DNA of 64,000 bases from Anoxybacillus sp050480245. GTDB lineage: Bacteria; Bacillota; Bacilli; Bacillales; Anoxybacillaceae. Shown here piece after piece: positions 8,280 to 16,364 of this stretch. Within the stretch, counting starts at the first letter, position 1. Each line of letters starts with the position of its first letter. The stretch lies in the NCBI GenBank assembly GCA_050480245.1, contig JBCNEQ010000013.1, one strand, 5' to 3'. The notes beneath the pieces are model-generated. The model saw only the letters and a list, made by a program, of their open reading frames with translations. It made no database searches and was not told the DNA's origin. Made by a program: the position numbers and the translations under genes.

Positions 8280-8854
8280 CACCTTTTCTCAATCGCAACG
8301 ATAAACGGTGGATGGTTGATTTGATTCATAAATTCGTAGCGAATAACGTGTGCGCGTTGCTGATCGATTGCTGAGACGTATTGCAAAAGGGCGTCGCGTT
8401 CGATCGCTCCTTCAGGATGACCGTGGTAAATAACGAGTACAATCATTCCTTCAGGAGCCATGATTTCGAGCAATTGTTCAATGGCAGCAATCGTTGAGTT
8501 TGGCTTTGTGACAATTTGTTTATCTCCCCCGGGCAAATAACCGAGATTAAACATCGCTCCGGTGATGCGTCCTTTATATTGGGAAGGAATATGCGCATAA
8601 AGTTCTGCATGGCTTGCTTGTACGAGCGTGACTCGTGCTTCCATATGATGTTCGCGCAATCGTTTTGTCGTATTTTCAATCGCTTGTGCTTGAATGTCGA
8701 AGCCAAACACATGCCCATATTCTCCGATACGTTCAGCTAAATAAAGCGTATCGTGGCCGTTGCCAACCGTCGCATCGACGACGATATCGCCCTCTTTGAC
8801 AGCTAAGTTGATGAGCGAGCGGGCAAACGGTAAAATGCGCATGAGTTTCATCAT
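8279..8854 (-). CDS. mnmM: tRNA mnm5s2U methyltransferase MnmM (YtqB)
   Basis: A 191-residue class I SAM-dependent methyltransferase. Family work on B. subtilis YtqB assigns it the last methylation in making mnm5(s2)U at tRNA wobble position 34. The SAM motif I VVDATVGNGHDTLYLA is at about 25-40 and an NLGYLPGG catalytic-type motif near the middle. Its start overlaps the mnmL stop in ATGA, so the pair is translationally coupled. It replaces the role of the MnmC methyltransferase domain used by enterics. Symbol from recollection of the family. Confidence 0.85.
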   Translation of the reverse strand: MMKLMRILPFARSLINLAVKEGDIVVDATVGNGHDTLYLAERIGEYGHVFGFDIQAQAIENTTKRLREHHMEARVTLVQASHAELYAHIPSQYKGRITGAMFNLGYLPGGDKQIVTKPNSTIAAIEQLLEIMAPEGMIVLVIYHGHPEGAIERDALLQYVSAIDQQRAHVIRYEFMNQINHPPFIVAIEKR

Positions 8855-9801
8855 CTTTCTTCCTTTCGCACATATTTTTTCCCTTGATAACTATTGCGTC
8901 GCTCTAATTCAGCATCGATGGCGTTTAACACTTCCCATTTGTTGGCGCTCCACATCGGACCGATCATTAAATCGATAGGGCCGTCTCCTGTAATACGATG
9001 AACGATCATCTCTGGCGGCAATACTTCTAGCTGATCACAAACGAGTTGAACATATTCGTCGAACGTCAAAAAGCGAAGCATTCCTTTTTCATATTGTTTT
9101 ACCATTGGCGTTCCTTTTAGCAAATGAAGCAAATGTATTTTAATGCCTTGTACATCTAAATGAGCGACCGTCTTTGCTGTTTCCATCATCATGTCGTACG
9201 TTTCAAGCGGCAATCCGTTAATAATATGGGCACAAACGCGAATGCCGTGTTTGCGTAGCTTTTGCACCCCTTCTACATAGCACGAAAAGTCGTGTGCGCG
9301 GTTGATTAAAGCAGCGGTTTGTTCATGAACGGTTTGCAAGCCAAGCTCGACCCATAAATACGTTCGTTCATTCAATTCAGCTAAATAGTCAACGACATCA
9401 TCTGGCAAACAGTCAGGGCGTGTAGCGATCGATAAACCGACGACCCCTTCTAAATGTAACACGGTTTCGTATTTTTCACGCAACACATCAACGGGAGCGT
9501 GCGTATTTGTGAACGCTTGAAAATAGGCAATGTATTTGCCATCTTTCCATTTTGTGTGCATTTTTTCTTTAATCGTATGGAATTGTGTCACTAAATCGTC
9601 CGTTCGTCTACCCGCGAAATCACCGGAACCGGCAGCGCTACAAAATGTGCAGCCGCCGTATGCGACTGTGCCGTCGCGATTTGGACAATCAAATCCTGCA
9701 TCGAGCGACACTTTAAACACTTTTTCACCGAACGTTTGGCGCAAATGGTAATTCCATGTGTGGTACCGTTTCTTGTCGTTTGTATATGGAAAAGGATTCA
9801 T
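8851..9801 (-). CDS. mnmL: Radical SAM protein MnmL (YtqA)
   Basis: A 316-residue radical SAM enzyme of the TIGR01212/YtqA family, reported to act with MnmM in converting the cmnm5 or nm5 wobble uridine branch in B. subtilis tRNA. The cluster cysteines are C39, C51 and C54, a wider spacing (C-x11-C-x2-C) that is normal for this family rather than CxxxCxxC. The ATG at 9801 follows GAGGTG by six bases; the GTG at 9810 is inside that site. It precedes and overlaps mnmM by four bases. Confidence 0.85.
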   Translation of the reverse strand: MNPFPYTNDKKRYHTWNYHLRQTFGEKVFKVSLDAGFDCPNRDGTVAYGGCTFCSAAGSGDFAGRRTDDLVTQFHTIKEKMHTKWKDGKYIAYFQAFTNTHAPVDVLREKYETVLHLEGVVGLSIATRPDCLPDDVVDYLAELNERTYLWVELGLQTVHEQTAALINRAHDFSCYVEGVQKLRKHGIRVCAHIINGLPLETYDMMMETAKTVAHLDVQGIKIHLLHLLKGTPMVKQYEKGMLRFLTFDEYVQLVCDQLEVLPPEMIVHRITGDGPIDLMIGPMWSANKWEVLNAIDAELERRNSYQGKKYVRKEER

Positions 9802-9925
9802 GTTTATCACCTCGCGTCATTTTAGCATTGTAGCACGTTTCAAGTGAGAAACTCAACGGTGCCGTGATAAATGACAAGGAAATGTACAAACTATAAAGCG
9901 ATAGAGAAGAAAGGAAGGGATGCGT

Positions 9926-10189
9926 ATGGCAACACGACAGTCAATGGATGAGTTTTTACAACATTGTGAAGATGTGCTTCGCTATGCAAAAGAGCAATAT
10001 ACTGAAGCAAGCAAGCTTGAACATTATAACGATACAGAATATGTAAAAGCCCAGCAAATGCTTGAACACGCGGTAACCGATTTGGCGCATTTTTCGTTAA
10101 GTTGTAACGCCCAACAGCGCGAACAATTACATCGCATGCGCCTGCAGCTTGAACAATTACAAAACGATATGATTTTACTTCGTCACTAG
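9926..10189 (+). CDS. ytzC: YtzC-like DUF2524 protein
   Basis: An 87-residue helical, probably coiled-coil protein (many Q, E and L, no membrane segment) that matches my memory of the YtzC/DUF2524 family; function unknown. The ATG at 9926 is spaced seven bases from AAAGGAAGG; the ATG at 9920 adjoins that site. Ten bases separate it from the next small gene, so the two are likely cotranscribed. Confidence 0.7.
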   Translation: MATRQSMDEFLQHCEDVLRYAKEQYTEASKLEHYNDTEYVKAQQMLEHAVTDLAHFSLSCNAQQREQLHRMRLQLEQLQNDMILLRH

Positions 10190-10199
10190 GAGGAAAACG

Positions 10200-10340
10200 A
10201 TGAAAAAACGTTCGAAACAAAACAACCCGGAACAAAAAACGTTGCATGCAAAAGATTTTGGTGATCCGGTAAAAGAAGTGAAACAAATGAATGCGAAAAA
10301 AGGGCAAGAAGCAAAAGCGGAATATCATAATGAAACGTAA
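10200..10340 (+). CDS. Small basic hydrophilic protein, 46 residues
   Basis: An ORF of 46 residues, starting MKKRSKQNNPEQKTL and ending EAKAEYHNET, with an AGGAGG ribosome binding site seven bases upstream. It is lysine- and glutamine-rich, with no hydrophobic segment, resembling minor small acid-soluble spore proteins in composition. I do not recognise its family. It follows ytzC closely and is followed by a terminator, so it is very likely expressed as its partner. Confidence 0.7.
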   Translation: MKKRSKQNNPEQKTLHAKDFGDPVKEVKQMNAKKGQEAKAEYHNET

Positions 10341-10342
10341 TT

Positions 10343-10377
10343 TCCCCACTCGGACATGCTCCGGGTGGGGATAGTTT
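10343..10377 (+). terminator. Terminator after the 46-residue gene
   Basis: CCCCACTCGG and CCGGGTGGGG arms are followed by a weak T-rich tail. It may also serve the convergent lipoprotein gene. Confidence 0.65.
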
Positions 10378-11152
10378 AGTTTTGCTTCAAAATGTCATCT
10401 AGTTTTTCTTTGGTAAGGTTTGTCACTCCGTAAAAAACAGGATCAATATATGTGCTTGATGCTTTTCCTGCTAATTCATATTCAATTTTTGGTGAAACAA
10501 TATAAAAGTGAGCGCTTTGTTCCGCCTTTTCAGCAAAAGTAAAATACATATTTATTGTTTCGTTTGGACTTACACTCTGTTTTTCCGATTTATCGTTTAT
10601 CTTTACATCTTTTGTCTGTAAATAAGTGTTTTCTACAGTTACACCCTTTATTTGGATCGTATGCTTTGAAACGTTTTTCAGCTTTGCTTGAAAAAATTGC
10701 GTATTTGGATAAGCTGTCACATACTCATTTTGTGGAGTAAATATTCCTTTCTCGTCTACAGCTAACTTGATTTGACCGATCGGGAATGTCTCTTTATATT
10801 TTTGATCAAATATGAGAGTTATTTTAGATAGTGTCGCGCTACTTACTTCTTTTAAACGTAAATTTACAGCGATATTAAATAATTGAAAGTCTTTGTATTT
10901 ATCACCTTTGATAAGATCATATTGCATGTCATCGATTGCGTGTGAGATTTCGGGAAAATCGATAGATGTTACGTTTGTTAGAGGGCTGTCACTTAATAAA
11001 ATGAAATTAAGAACGAAAGGATCATCTTTTTTGGCTACATATACACCGTCCCATTTCCCAAAAACAATAAATCCTTTTATGTGTTCCGACTGGCATCCGA
11101 GAATAAGAAAACTAACGAGTGTACAGAAAATGAGAAAAGATTTTTTAATCAT
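10376..11152 (-). CDS. Putative lipoprotein of unknown function
   Basis: A 258-residue secreted lipoprotein. The signal peptide has lysines at 3-4, a hydrophobic stretch and a lipobox ILGC with the modified cysteine at residue 20. The mature part is beta-rich and has no catalytic motif I recognise; the patterns KNVSKHTIQIKGVTVE and SVSPNETINMYFTF recall small Ig-like beta domains. The ATG at 11152 is preferred to the GTG six bases upstream. It lies at the left edge of the accessory island, beside a gene remnant. Confidence 0.75.
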   Translation of the reverse strand: MIKKSFLIFCTLVSFLILGCQSEHIKGFIVFGKWDGVYVAKKDDPFVLNFILLSDSPLTNVTSIDFPEISHAIDDMQYDLIKGDKYKDFQLFNIAVNLRLKEVSSATLSKITLIFDQKYKETFPIGQIKLAVDEKGIFTPQNEYVTAYPNTQFFQAKLKNVSKHTIQIKGVTVENTYLQTKDVKINDKSEKQSVSPNETINMYFTFAEKAEQSAHFYIVSPKIEYELAGKASSTYIDPVFYGVTNLTKEKLDDILKQN

Positions 11153-11172
11153 AAGCACTACTACCTTTTAGA

Positions 11173-11284
11173 TTAGTTTTTGTAAACTACTTTTAAATAA
11201 TGAGTTGAAGTTGGCTCGTATGCGTCATGGCGGGAGGTTGTTTCTTGACCAAATTTATCTTTTACTACTTTTACATAGTAATTA
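11173..11284 (-). pseudogene. Remnant of a gene, C-terminal end only
   Basis: The minus strand reads about 36 codons with good coding character, ending ...HYLKVVYKN and TAA at 11173-11175. It includes KDKFGQETTSRHDAYEPTS. No start codon or ribosome binding site lies upstream; the sequence turns AT-rich. I infer the 3' end of a decayed gene upstream of the lipoprotein. The family is not recognised. Confidence 0.4.
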
Positions 11285-11367
11285 TAAAAAAAGTAATAAA
11301 AAGTAAATAAAATTTTGAATTTTTATTTATTATGAAAATTTGTTATATTGTTTAGTTATGAAACAAC

Positions 11368-11419
11368 ACTTAAATACACTTGCAACGAAGGTGTAAATTT
11401 TTTAAAATGGTATGTATAA
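11368..11419 (+). repeat. Left copy of the 52-bp direct repeat
   Basis: Identical to 19150-19201 except for one base. It contains TGTAAA (11392-11397) and the first TATA of a -10 box, at which the IS982 element is inserted. Joined across the IS, the box reads TATAAT, so both copies held the full leuS-type promoter core. Confidence 0.9.
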
Positions 11420-12420
11420 CCCGTGGTGCTAGTTGAGCGCTAGCGCTCAACTAGCCCAAGTGTGACAAGTGAATATGCCAACAAGATGCCATCTAGTGCT
11501 ACTTCAAATCCCGCAATCGAATTCGCACGAATTTCTGTCATACGATACTGGTCAATGAGGACGGAGAACACCGTCTCTATCACTTTACGTTTTTGTTTGA
11601 GCCATTTCTCCCATGATTCCGATGGGCGGTGTTTCTGGTTTTTGCGAGATGGAGTCCAAAAAGCGATTTGGTACTCTTCATACAACTTTTTTTGCAATTC
11701 GCTACTGATGAATCCTTTGTCACCCAAGTTATAGAGGTGAGGAATTTGAGTCATGACGGTTTCAGCTGCAGTTCGATCGTGACAGGACGCCTCCGTTACC
11801 ACGTATCCCATGGGCAGTCCTTGGTCGGTCACTTAAAGGTGGAGCTTAAATCCATAGTACCACTGCTTTTTCGATGCACAGAGCCCGATGTCCGCGATTC
11901 CTTGAAGTCGTTTGACTCGATACATTCTTGCGGTATGGCACAACTCGAGCGGCATGCTATCTACTACCGCATAGGCGTGGTGTTGTCCACGTTTGGCTAG
12001 CTCATGGCGGATCCATTTGATCGCAAAGCGCAGCGCTCGACAACGGCGATTGTATCGAGAACGTTCAAGAAAATGTCCATCCGTAAACAAGTTCCCAGTC
12101 ACAAAGCGATGCCATGCACGTTCGGAAGAGAGGCCAAGCAACTTTCCCAAAAGATGAATGGCAATGATCACTGCGTCTTCTTGTTTCACCAAATGACGAT
12201 TGCGACGTTGAAGATAGAATTGAATTTGTGACAGCTGGGCAGAAACAAAAAAGAAAATGGCTGCATATTGTTTTTGAATCTTTGCTTGATCTGTAGTAAA
12301 ATGAAAGTGCTCTTGCATGGGGATTCTCCTTTCGAATGTTGGATCGCACTTTCATTCTACAGGAGATCCACAAGCAAGGGCTATTTTTATGCTTACTCGA
12401 TTTTATCTAGTACCACGGGT
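11419..12420 (-). mobile_element. IS982-family insertion sequence (inactive)
   Basis: A 1002-bp element bounded by inverted repeats ACCCGTGGTGCTAG (11419-11432) and its complement with one mismatch (12407-12420). TATA flanks both ends, a possible 4-bp target duplication. A perfect 22-bp palindrome at 11431-11452 covers the transposase stop and may act as terminator. The transposase is broken by an in-frame stop. Family assignment rests on the ends and the transposase sequence. Confidence 0.85.
11440..12318 (-). pseudogene. IS982-family transposase with a nonsense codon
   Basis: One reading frame of about 292 codons is split by TAA at 11833-11835. The parts on either side join in the same frame. 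The candidate DDE residues are in VVDSMPLEL (first part), then GDKGFI and VIETVFSVL (second part). A glutamine codon CAA changed to TAA would explain it. The ATG at 12318 has AAAGGAG upstream. Without readthrough no active transposase is expected. Confidence 0.85.
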
Positions 12421-12437
12421 TATAATTCCATTTTTTG

Positions 12438-12466
12438 TTGACATAAATTTTTACAATCTATATAAT
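12438..12466 (+). promoter_or_regulatory. Consensus sigma-A promoter of the guanine riboswitch
   Basis: TTGACA (12438-12443), a 17-base spacer and TATAAT (12461-12466): a perfect consensus promoter about 35 bases before the aptamer. Confidence 0.85.
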
Positions 12467-12496
12467 TATTAATAAAAATGAATATTTTAATAAAAA

Positions 12497-12735
12497 CTTG
12501 CTCGTATATCCTCAGAAATATGGTCTGAGAGTTTCTACCCGGCAACCTTAAATTGCTGGACTACGAGTGAAAGTGAATCTAAGTCCATTTTATTCAGTAA
12601 TTAAGAAAGATGAAGGGATATGGACGGGATTCATATACCTATTTATAAGTTGTACATATAGTATCGAAGACATCAACCCAAGAGGATAGGTTTTCACTCG
12701 TGAAACATTAATAGAAACCTATCCTCTTGGGTTTT
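12497..12735 (+). promoter_or_regulatory. Guanine-type purine riboswitch with terminator/antiterminator
   Basis: Aptamer at 12497-12571: P1 arms CTCGTA (12501-12506) and TACGAG (12562-12567), P2 CTCAGA/TCTGAG, the core ATATGG and GTTTCTACC, P3 CCGGCAA/TTGCTGG. The pyrimidine in GGACTACGAG is C, the guanine-specific form. The terminator has perfect 19-bp arms (12675-12693 and 12715-12733) and a T run. The P1 3' strand (12563-12572) is complementary over 10 bp to 12692-12701 at the top of the terminator, a clear antiterminator. A further hairpin (GAATC..GTCCAT with ATGGAC..GATTC, 12575-12632) lies between. Guanine should switch expression off. Confidence 0.92.
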
Positions 12736-12779
12736 TACTATTTATTCAGAAAACTATTTTTGTAGAGTGGGAGAAGTTA

Positions 12780-12908
12780 ATGTATAAAAAATATGACAAA
12801 AGCAGATTTTCACCAGAACAAGAAAAGATTTCGATTTCAGAGTTTAGATGCGATTACCAACGAATACTAAGATCACCATACTTTCGTATTTTACATACTA
12901 AAACGTAA
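12780..12908 (+). pseudogene. N-terminal stump of a dGTPase-like HD-domain gene
   Basis: 42 codons, beginning MYKKYDKSRFSPEQEK, with a GTGGGAG ribosome binding site. The segment EFRCDYQRILRSPYFRILHTKT matches the start of the dGTP triphosphohydrolase family, where EF..D..RI..S..FR.L..KTQVF precedes the HD metal site. The reading frame breaks exactly where the IS66 end begins (12905); the stop TAA is provided by the IS. The catalytic domain is entirely lost. Family call is from motif memory. Confidence 0.65.
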
Positions 12909-12950
12909 CTATTCATCCCGATAGTAGTATGTAAAGAAGCGCAACACAAA

Positions 12951-12980
12951 TAGGGCATTTCGGTCATAGAAAATGCCCTA
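12951..12980 (-). terminator. Terminator inside the IS66 left end
   Basis: TAGGGCATTT and AAAATGCCCTA arms surround the region of the transposase stop. Confidence 0.55.
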
Positions 12981-14425
12981 GGTAGCGGAAAGAACTCGAT
13001 CGATCGTTTCGCCTGCCAACAGAAGACATAACGAATCCCACACGTTTTTTTCGTGTTTCGTCAGTGTGGAAACGATGCTTCTTGCGATACAAAAAGACTG
13101 GGCGAATGTTTCTTCGCGAAACGTACCCGAAATGTTCTCTTTGACTTTAACCATGCGAAGATCGCGTTCGGCTTGGTTGTTGTCAAAGGGAACATGCACT
13201 TCACGTAAGAAACGCAACGCTTCTTCCTTTCGTTTTTGAAGGCGTCGAACAAAAGCGAGTGCTTTTTTCGGAAGAGGCGTCGCCGTTTCCAATCGGTGTT
13301 GTGCTCTTTCTAGGATGCGATCATACACTCGTTCCCATCGTTTCGCTTCTTCTTCGGAAAGTGCACCGTGATGGGCTTCGACGGCTTGCTTGGCGGCTAA
13401 CAGAAACGTGGTCATGCGCATCGCCCACGTATGCCCTTGTTCGATGAATCCTTTTAACTCACGCAAATGGTGGGCATGACAAAGGGCATGGGTGGCATGT
13501 GTGTATTTCGGATACGTACCGAACGCATCGTGCATCATCGTCCCTCTGTATTGTGGAAGAATCCCGATATCATCGGTCGCTTTTTTCCACGAGAAGCGTG
13601 AGGAGCCAAGTATGTATATCTCGATGTACACGCGACATGCACCCATGCGAGTTTCCCATTGATGCGCAAACTCGTTTCATCGACATGCAGGATGTTGGAT
13701 TCAAGTAAGACGTCTTCGATGATGTCCATATTTGATTCCAGCGATTCGCGTCCTCGTTTCACCATATTGGCAAGAGTTCCCGTACTAATCGAGTGTTGAT
13801 ATAACGCTTCGATTGTATCACTTAAACGCTTGTAAGGGATCAATTGGATATGATGTAAATAAACAGCGAGCGCCGTGAGCCGTGGACCGTATTGCACATG
13901 ATTCGTGACGTGGGATGGGAATTCGGCTTGTTGAACGCATCGACAATGCGGACAAGATTTCACTTCACGTTCATGTTGTGTCACCTCGATCGCCACAGGA
14001 GGGACATCAAACACTTGACGGATATCGACTTTGAACGGTTTGACTTCACGCAAAGAAGCCCCACATCCTTGACACGTATGCACACGGTGGACGACACGAT
14101 GATGTGGATGTTCCACTTGACGGAGCGTCGTTCCTTGATGTCCTTCTTGTCCGCCTGGCTTGTTGCCAGATGGTTGACGAGAAGAACGTGTGTTGGCAAA
14201 ACGGTCAGAAGATGGGGGCAAATGGCTATTAGAGCTGTTTTTTTTCGTGCGTGCTTCCAGCTCTTGAACGCGATACTTGAGTTGTTCATTTTCTTTGCGT
14301 AGCTGTTTGTTTTCGTGACGCAAATGTTCATTTTCTTGAATAAGTTGATGAATGAGCTGTTTTTGTTGTTGAACTTTGCTGATTAAGCTTTCAACTGTAA
14401 ATACAGCTTGTTGTACCGTCAACAT
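12978..14425 (-). pseudogene. IS66-family transposase, frameshifted at A6G
   Basis: The start ATG (14425) follows AAGGAGG. The N-terminal part has a leucine/glutamine coiled coil, PPSSD, a CxxC...CxxC zinc motif (CQGCG and CPHCRC) and VDETSL; the second part has GTMMHDAF, CHAHHLREL and NNQAERDLRMVK. The two parts lie in frames differing by -1, overlapping at 13535-13646. The conserved sequence changes frame at GGAAAAAAGCG near 13585-13590, where A AAA AAG is a classical slippery heptamer. Either one A was lost or a programmed -1 shift rejoins them. Confidence 0.85.
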
Positions 14426-14527
14426 GCGATTCACCTCCTTGTCTATCAGTATTCACATCATGGACAGGAAAAGCAAAAAATATTCAGCTCACTTTATGAT
14501 GTGGCTGAATAGTTACGGAATGAAGAA

Positions 14528-15661
14528 ATGCGTTCGTGGTTTATAACAAGATATGATGACATCACAAAATATTTGCAGGGAGACACCTTTATCACTAGCC
14601 CACTAATTTGGCACAAAATGAAAAATCTCCCTGAAGGCGAAGACAAGCACTTTAAGGAGATCATCGACATTATATCCACATGGATGATTTATAACGACCG
14701 TCCAATCCATACACGTTTAAGAAAATACATGAACCGTGCTTTTTGGAAAGAAGAGATTGAGGCTATCACTCCTGAAATCAAGAAAATTGTAACATCAGTT
14801 TTAGATCAAGTGGTTGAAAAACATTCGAACGAGTTTGACTTCGTTTCTGAAGTTGCTCATCCAATTCCGGCGTTGGTACTTTGTAAAATGCTTGGTATTC
14901 CAGGTGAAGAGGTTGAACGTTTTATCCGTTGGTCAGATGACATTGCTCAATTTATGCAAAACTTTGTTGTTTCCCACGTCCCTGACAAAGATATCAGCGA
15001 TCAAACCAAAAAAAGTATGAAAGAAATGTACATGTTTCTTTCAGAAGCAATTGCTGAAAGACGCATCAAAAAACGCAACGATTTGTTAAGCCGTTTAATC
15101 TCAGATAATCCGGGTGAGGAAGGAGAATTATGTGACGATGAACTTATCGCACAAACCATTCATCTAATTTTTGGTGGACATAAAATTCCGCAGTTCATGT
15201 TAAGTAATACGTTGCATCTATTGTTCAAACATCCAAAAGTATTTGATGAACTCAAAAAAGATCTGTCTCTAATTCCTAAGGTCTTGGATGAGGCTATGCG
15301 ACTTGAAGGACCAATTCAATACATAACAAGACACGCTGCCCAAGATATTACTATTCATAACCAACTTATTCGTGAAGGAGATTCGGTCTATTTCTTCCTC
15401 GGTTCCGCTGGTCGTGATGAACGCGTTTTTGAAAATCCAGAAAAATTTGATATCAATCGGACAGGTAAACAGCATATTGGTTTTGGTGGTGGTTATCATG
15501 CATGCATTGCTGCAGCATTTGCTCGCGTAGAAATCGCCGAAATTTTAAAAGAAGTTATTCAACGTTTTTCTCACATTACACCTTTATATAATCTTGAAAG
15601 ACCTGAATGGACGCCTAACCCTACCTTTCATGGTATTGTTACAATGCCGATCAAATACTAA
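14528..15661 (+). pseudogene. Cytochrome P450, truncated at its 5' end
   Basis: 377 residues remain; the first 40-50 residues of a bacterial P450 are missing. The frame is open back to the IS66 end at 14516 and the WFITRYDD segment normally lies near residue 50, so the IS cut it off. Remaining motifs: ExxR (E255-R258), the heme loop FGGGYHAC with cysteine 326, and the I-helix FGGHKIPQ (215-222), which lacks the usual acid-alcohol pair. No ribosome binding site precedes the ATG. It heads a three-gene set with a hydrolase and an MFS transporter. Activity is doubtful; the native substrate is unknown. Confidence 0.8.
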
Positions 15662-15672
15662 CTTCCTATACT

Positions 15673-15693
15673 GAGGGGGTGCGACACCCCCTC
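15673..15693 (+). terminator. Hairpin between P450 and hydrolase
   Basis: GAGGGGGTG, loop CGA and CACCCCCTC form a 9-bp stem followed by TATCTTTA. It could be a terminator or an attenuating/stabilising hairpin. Confidence 0.5.
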
Positions 15694-15729
15694 TATCTTT
15701 AATTATAAGGATAAGGAGTTTGTCATATC

Positions 15730-16353
15730 ATGTTAAAACACTGTAATTATTCTGATGTTGCTGTCATCCTAATACATGAAATCTATGGGATTAACGATCA
15801 TATGAAACACGTAGCTCAAATGATTGCCACTAAAGGGTATGACGTATACTGCCCCAATTTATTAAATCGAGATCATTTTCATTATGATGATGAGGCAGAT
15901 GCTTACCAATATTTCAAAAATGAAATTGGATTTGGAAAAGCGAAAAAACAAGTTTTAAATTTAGTAGATTCCTTAAAGTCTCGATACAAAACCATTGTGT
16001 TCTGGGGGTATAGCGTCGGTGCAACCGTAGCTTGGTTATGTTGCGAACATTATGGCATAGGAGATGCGGCCATAGGTTACTATGGATCACGGATTAGAGA
16101 CTATCTCAATTTATTCCCAAAACTACCCGTACTATTACTGTTTTCTGAGCACGAAAAGTCATTTAATGTTAACCGGCTCGTCGAGCAATTATCCTGTAAA
16201 TCAGGGATAAAAGTCGAGTTGTTTAAAGGACAGCACGGGTTCGCTAATCCCTTCTCCGATAACTATCATCCGGATTCAGAAAGAAAGGCTTTTGAACTGT
16301 CCCTACAACTTATTGAAACCATTCAGAAAACGAAAAAAAATGTATTGACATAA
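15730..16353 (+). CDS. Dienelactone-hydrolase-like alpha/beta hydrolase
   Basis: A 207-residue hydrolase of the dienelactone hydrolase family. HEIYGIN near residue 17 matches the family's conserved glutamate loop; the nucleophile elbow is GYSVGA with serine 95 (cysteine in classic enzymes); the histidine is in GQHGFANP (H169). AAGGAG lies 11 bases before the ATG. It follows the P450 and is 11 bases before the MFS gene, so the three form an operon. Low-GC codon use compared with core genes suggests acquisition. Substrate unknown. Confidence 0.75.
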   Translation: MLKHCNYSDVAVILIHEIYGINDHMKHVAQMIATKGYDVYCPNLLNRDHFHYDDEADAYQYFKNEIGFGKAKKQVLNLVDSLKSRYKTIVFWGYSVGATVAWLCCEHYGIGDAAIGYYGSRIRDYLNLFPKLPVLLLFSEHEKSFNVNRLVEQLSCKSGIKVELFKGQHGFANPFSDNYHPDSERKAFELSLQLIETIQKTKKNVLT

Positions 16354-16364
16354 GGGGAAGTGTT

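Larger units (their letters stand above)
12905..14516 (-). mobile_element. IS66-family insertion sequence (ISBst12-like)
   Basis: About 1.6 kb with ends that share GTAACTATTCA in inverted orientation (12905 and 14516), as expected of IS66 elements that begin GTAA. Flanking octamers (actaaaac and ggaatgaa) do not match, so the usual 8-bp target duplication is absent. The element thus sits at a rearrangement junction, truncating dGTPase on the left and P450 on the right. It carries only a single transposase gene, no tnpA or tnpB. Confidence 0.85.

Noticed and set aside
12497..12571. The aptamer as a 2'-deoxyguanosine riboswitch
   Set aside because: The core TTTCTACC and ATATGG are of the ordinary guanine type; no 2'-dG-specific changes were recognised.
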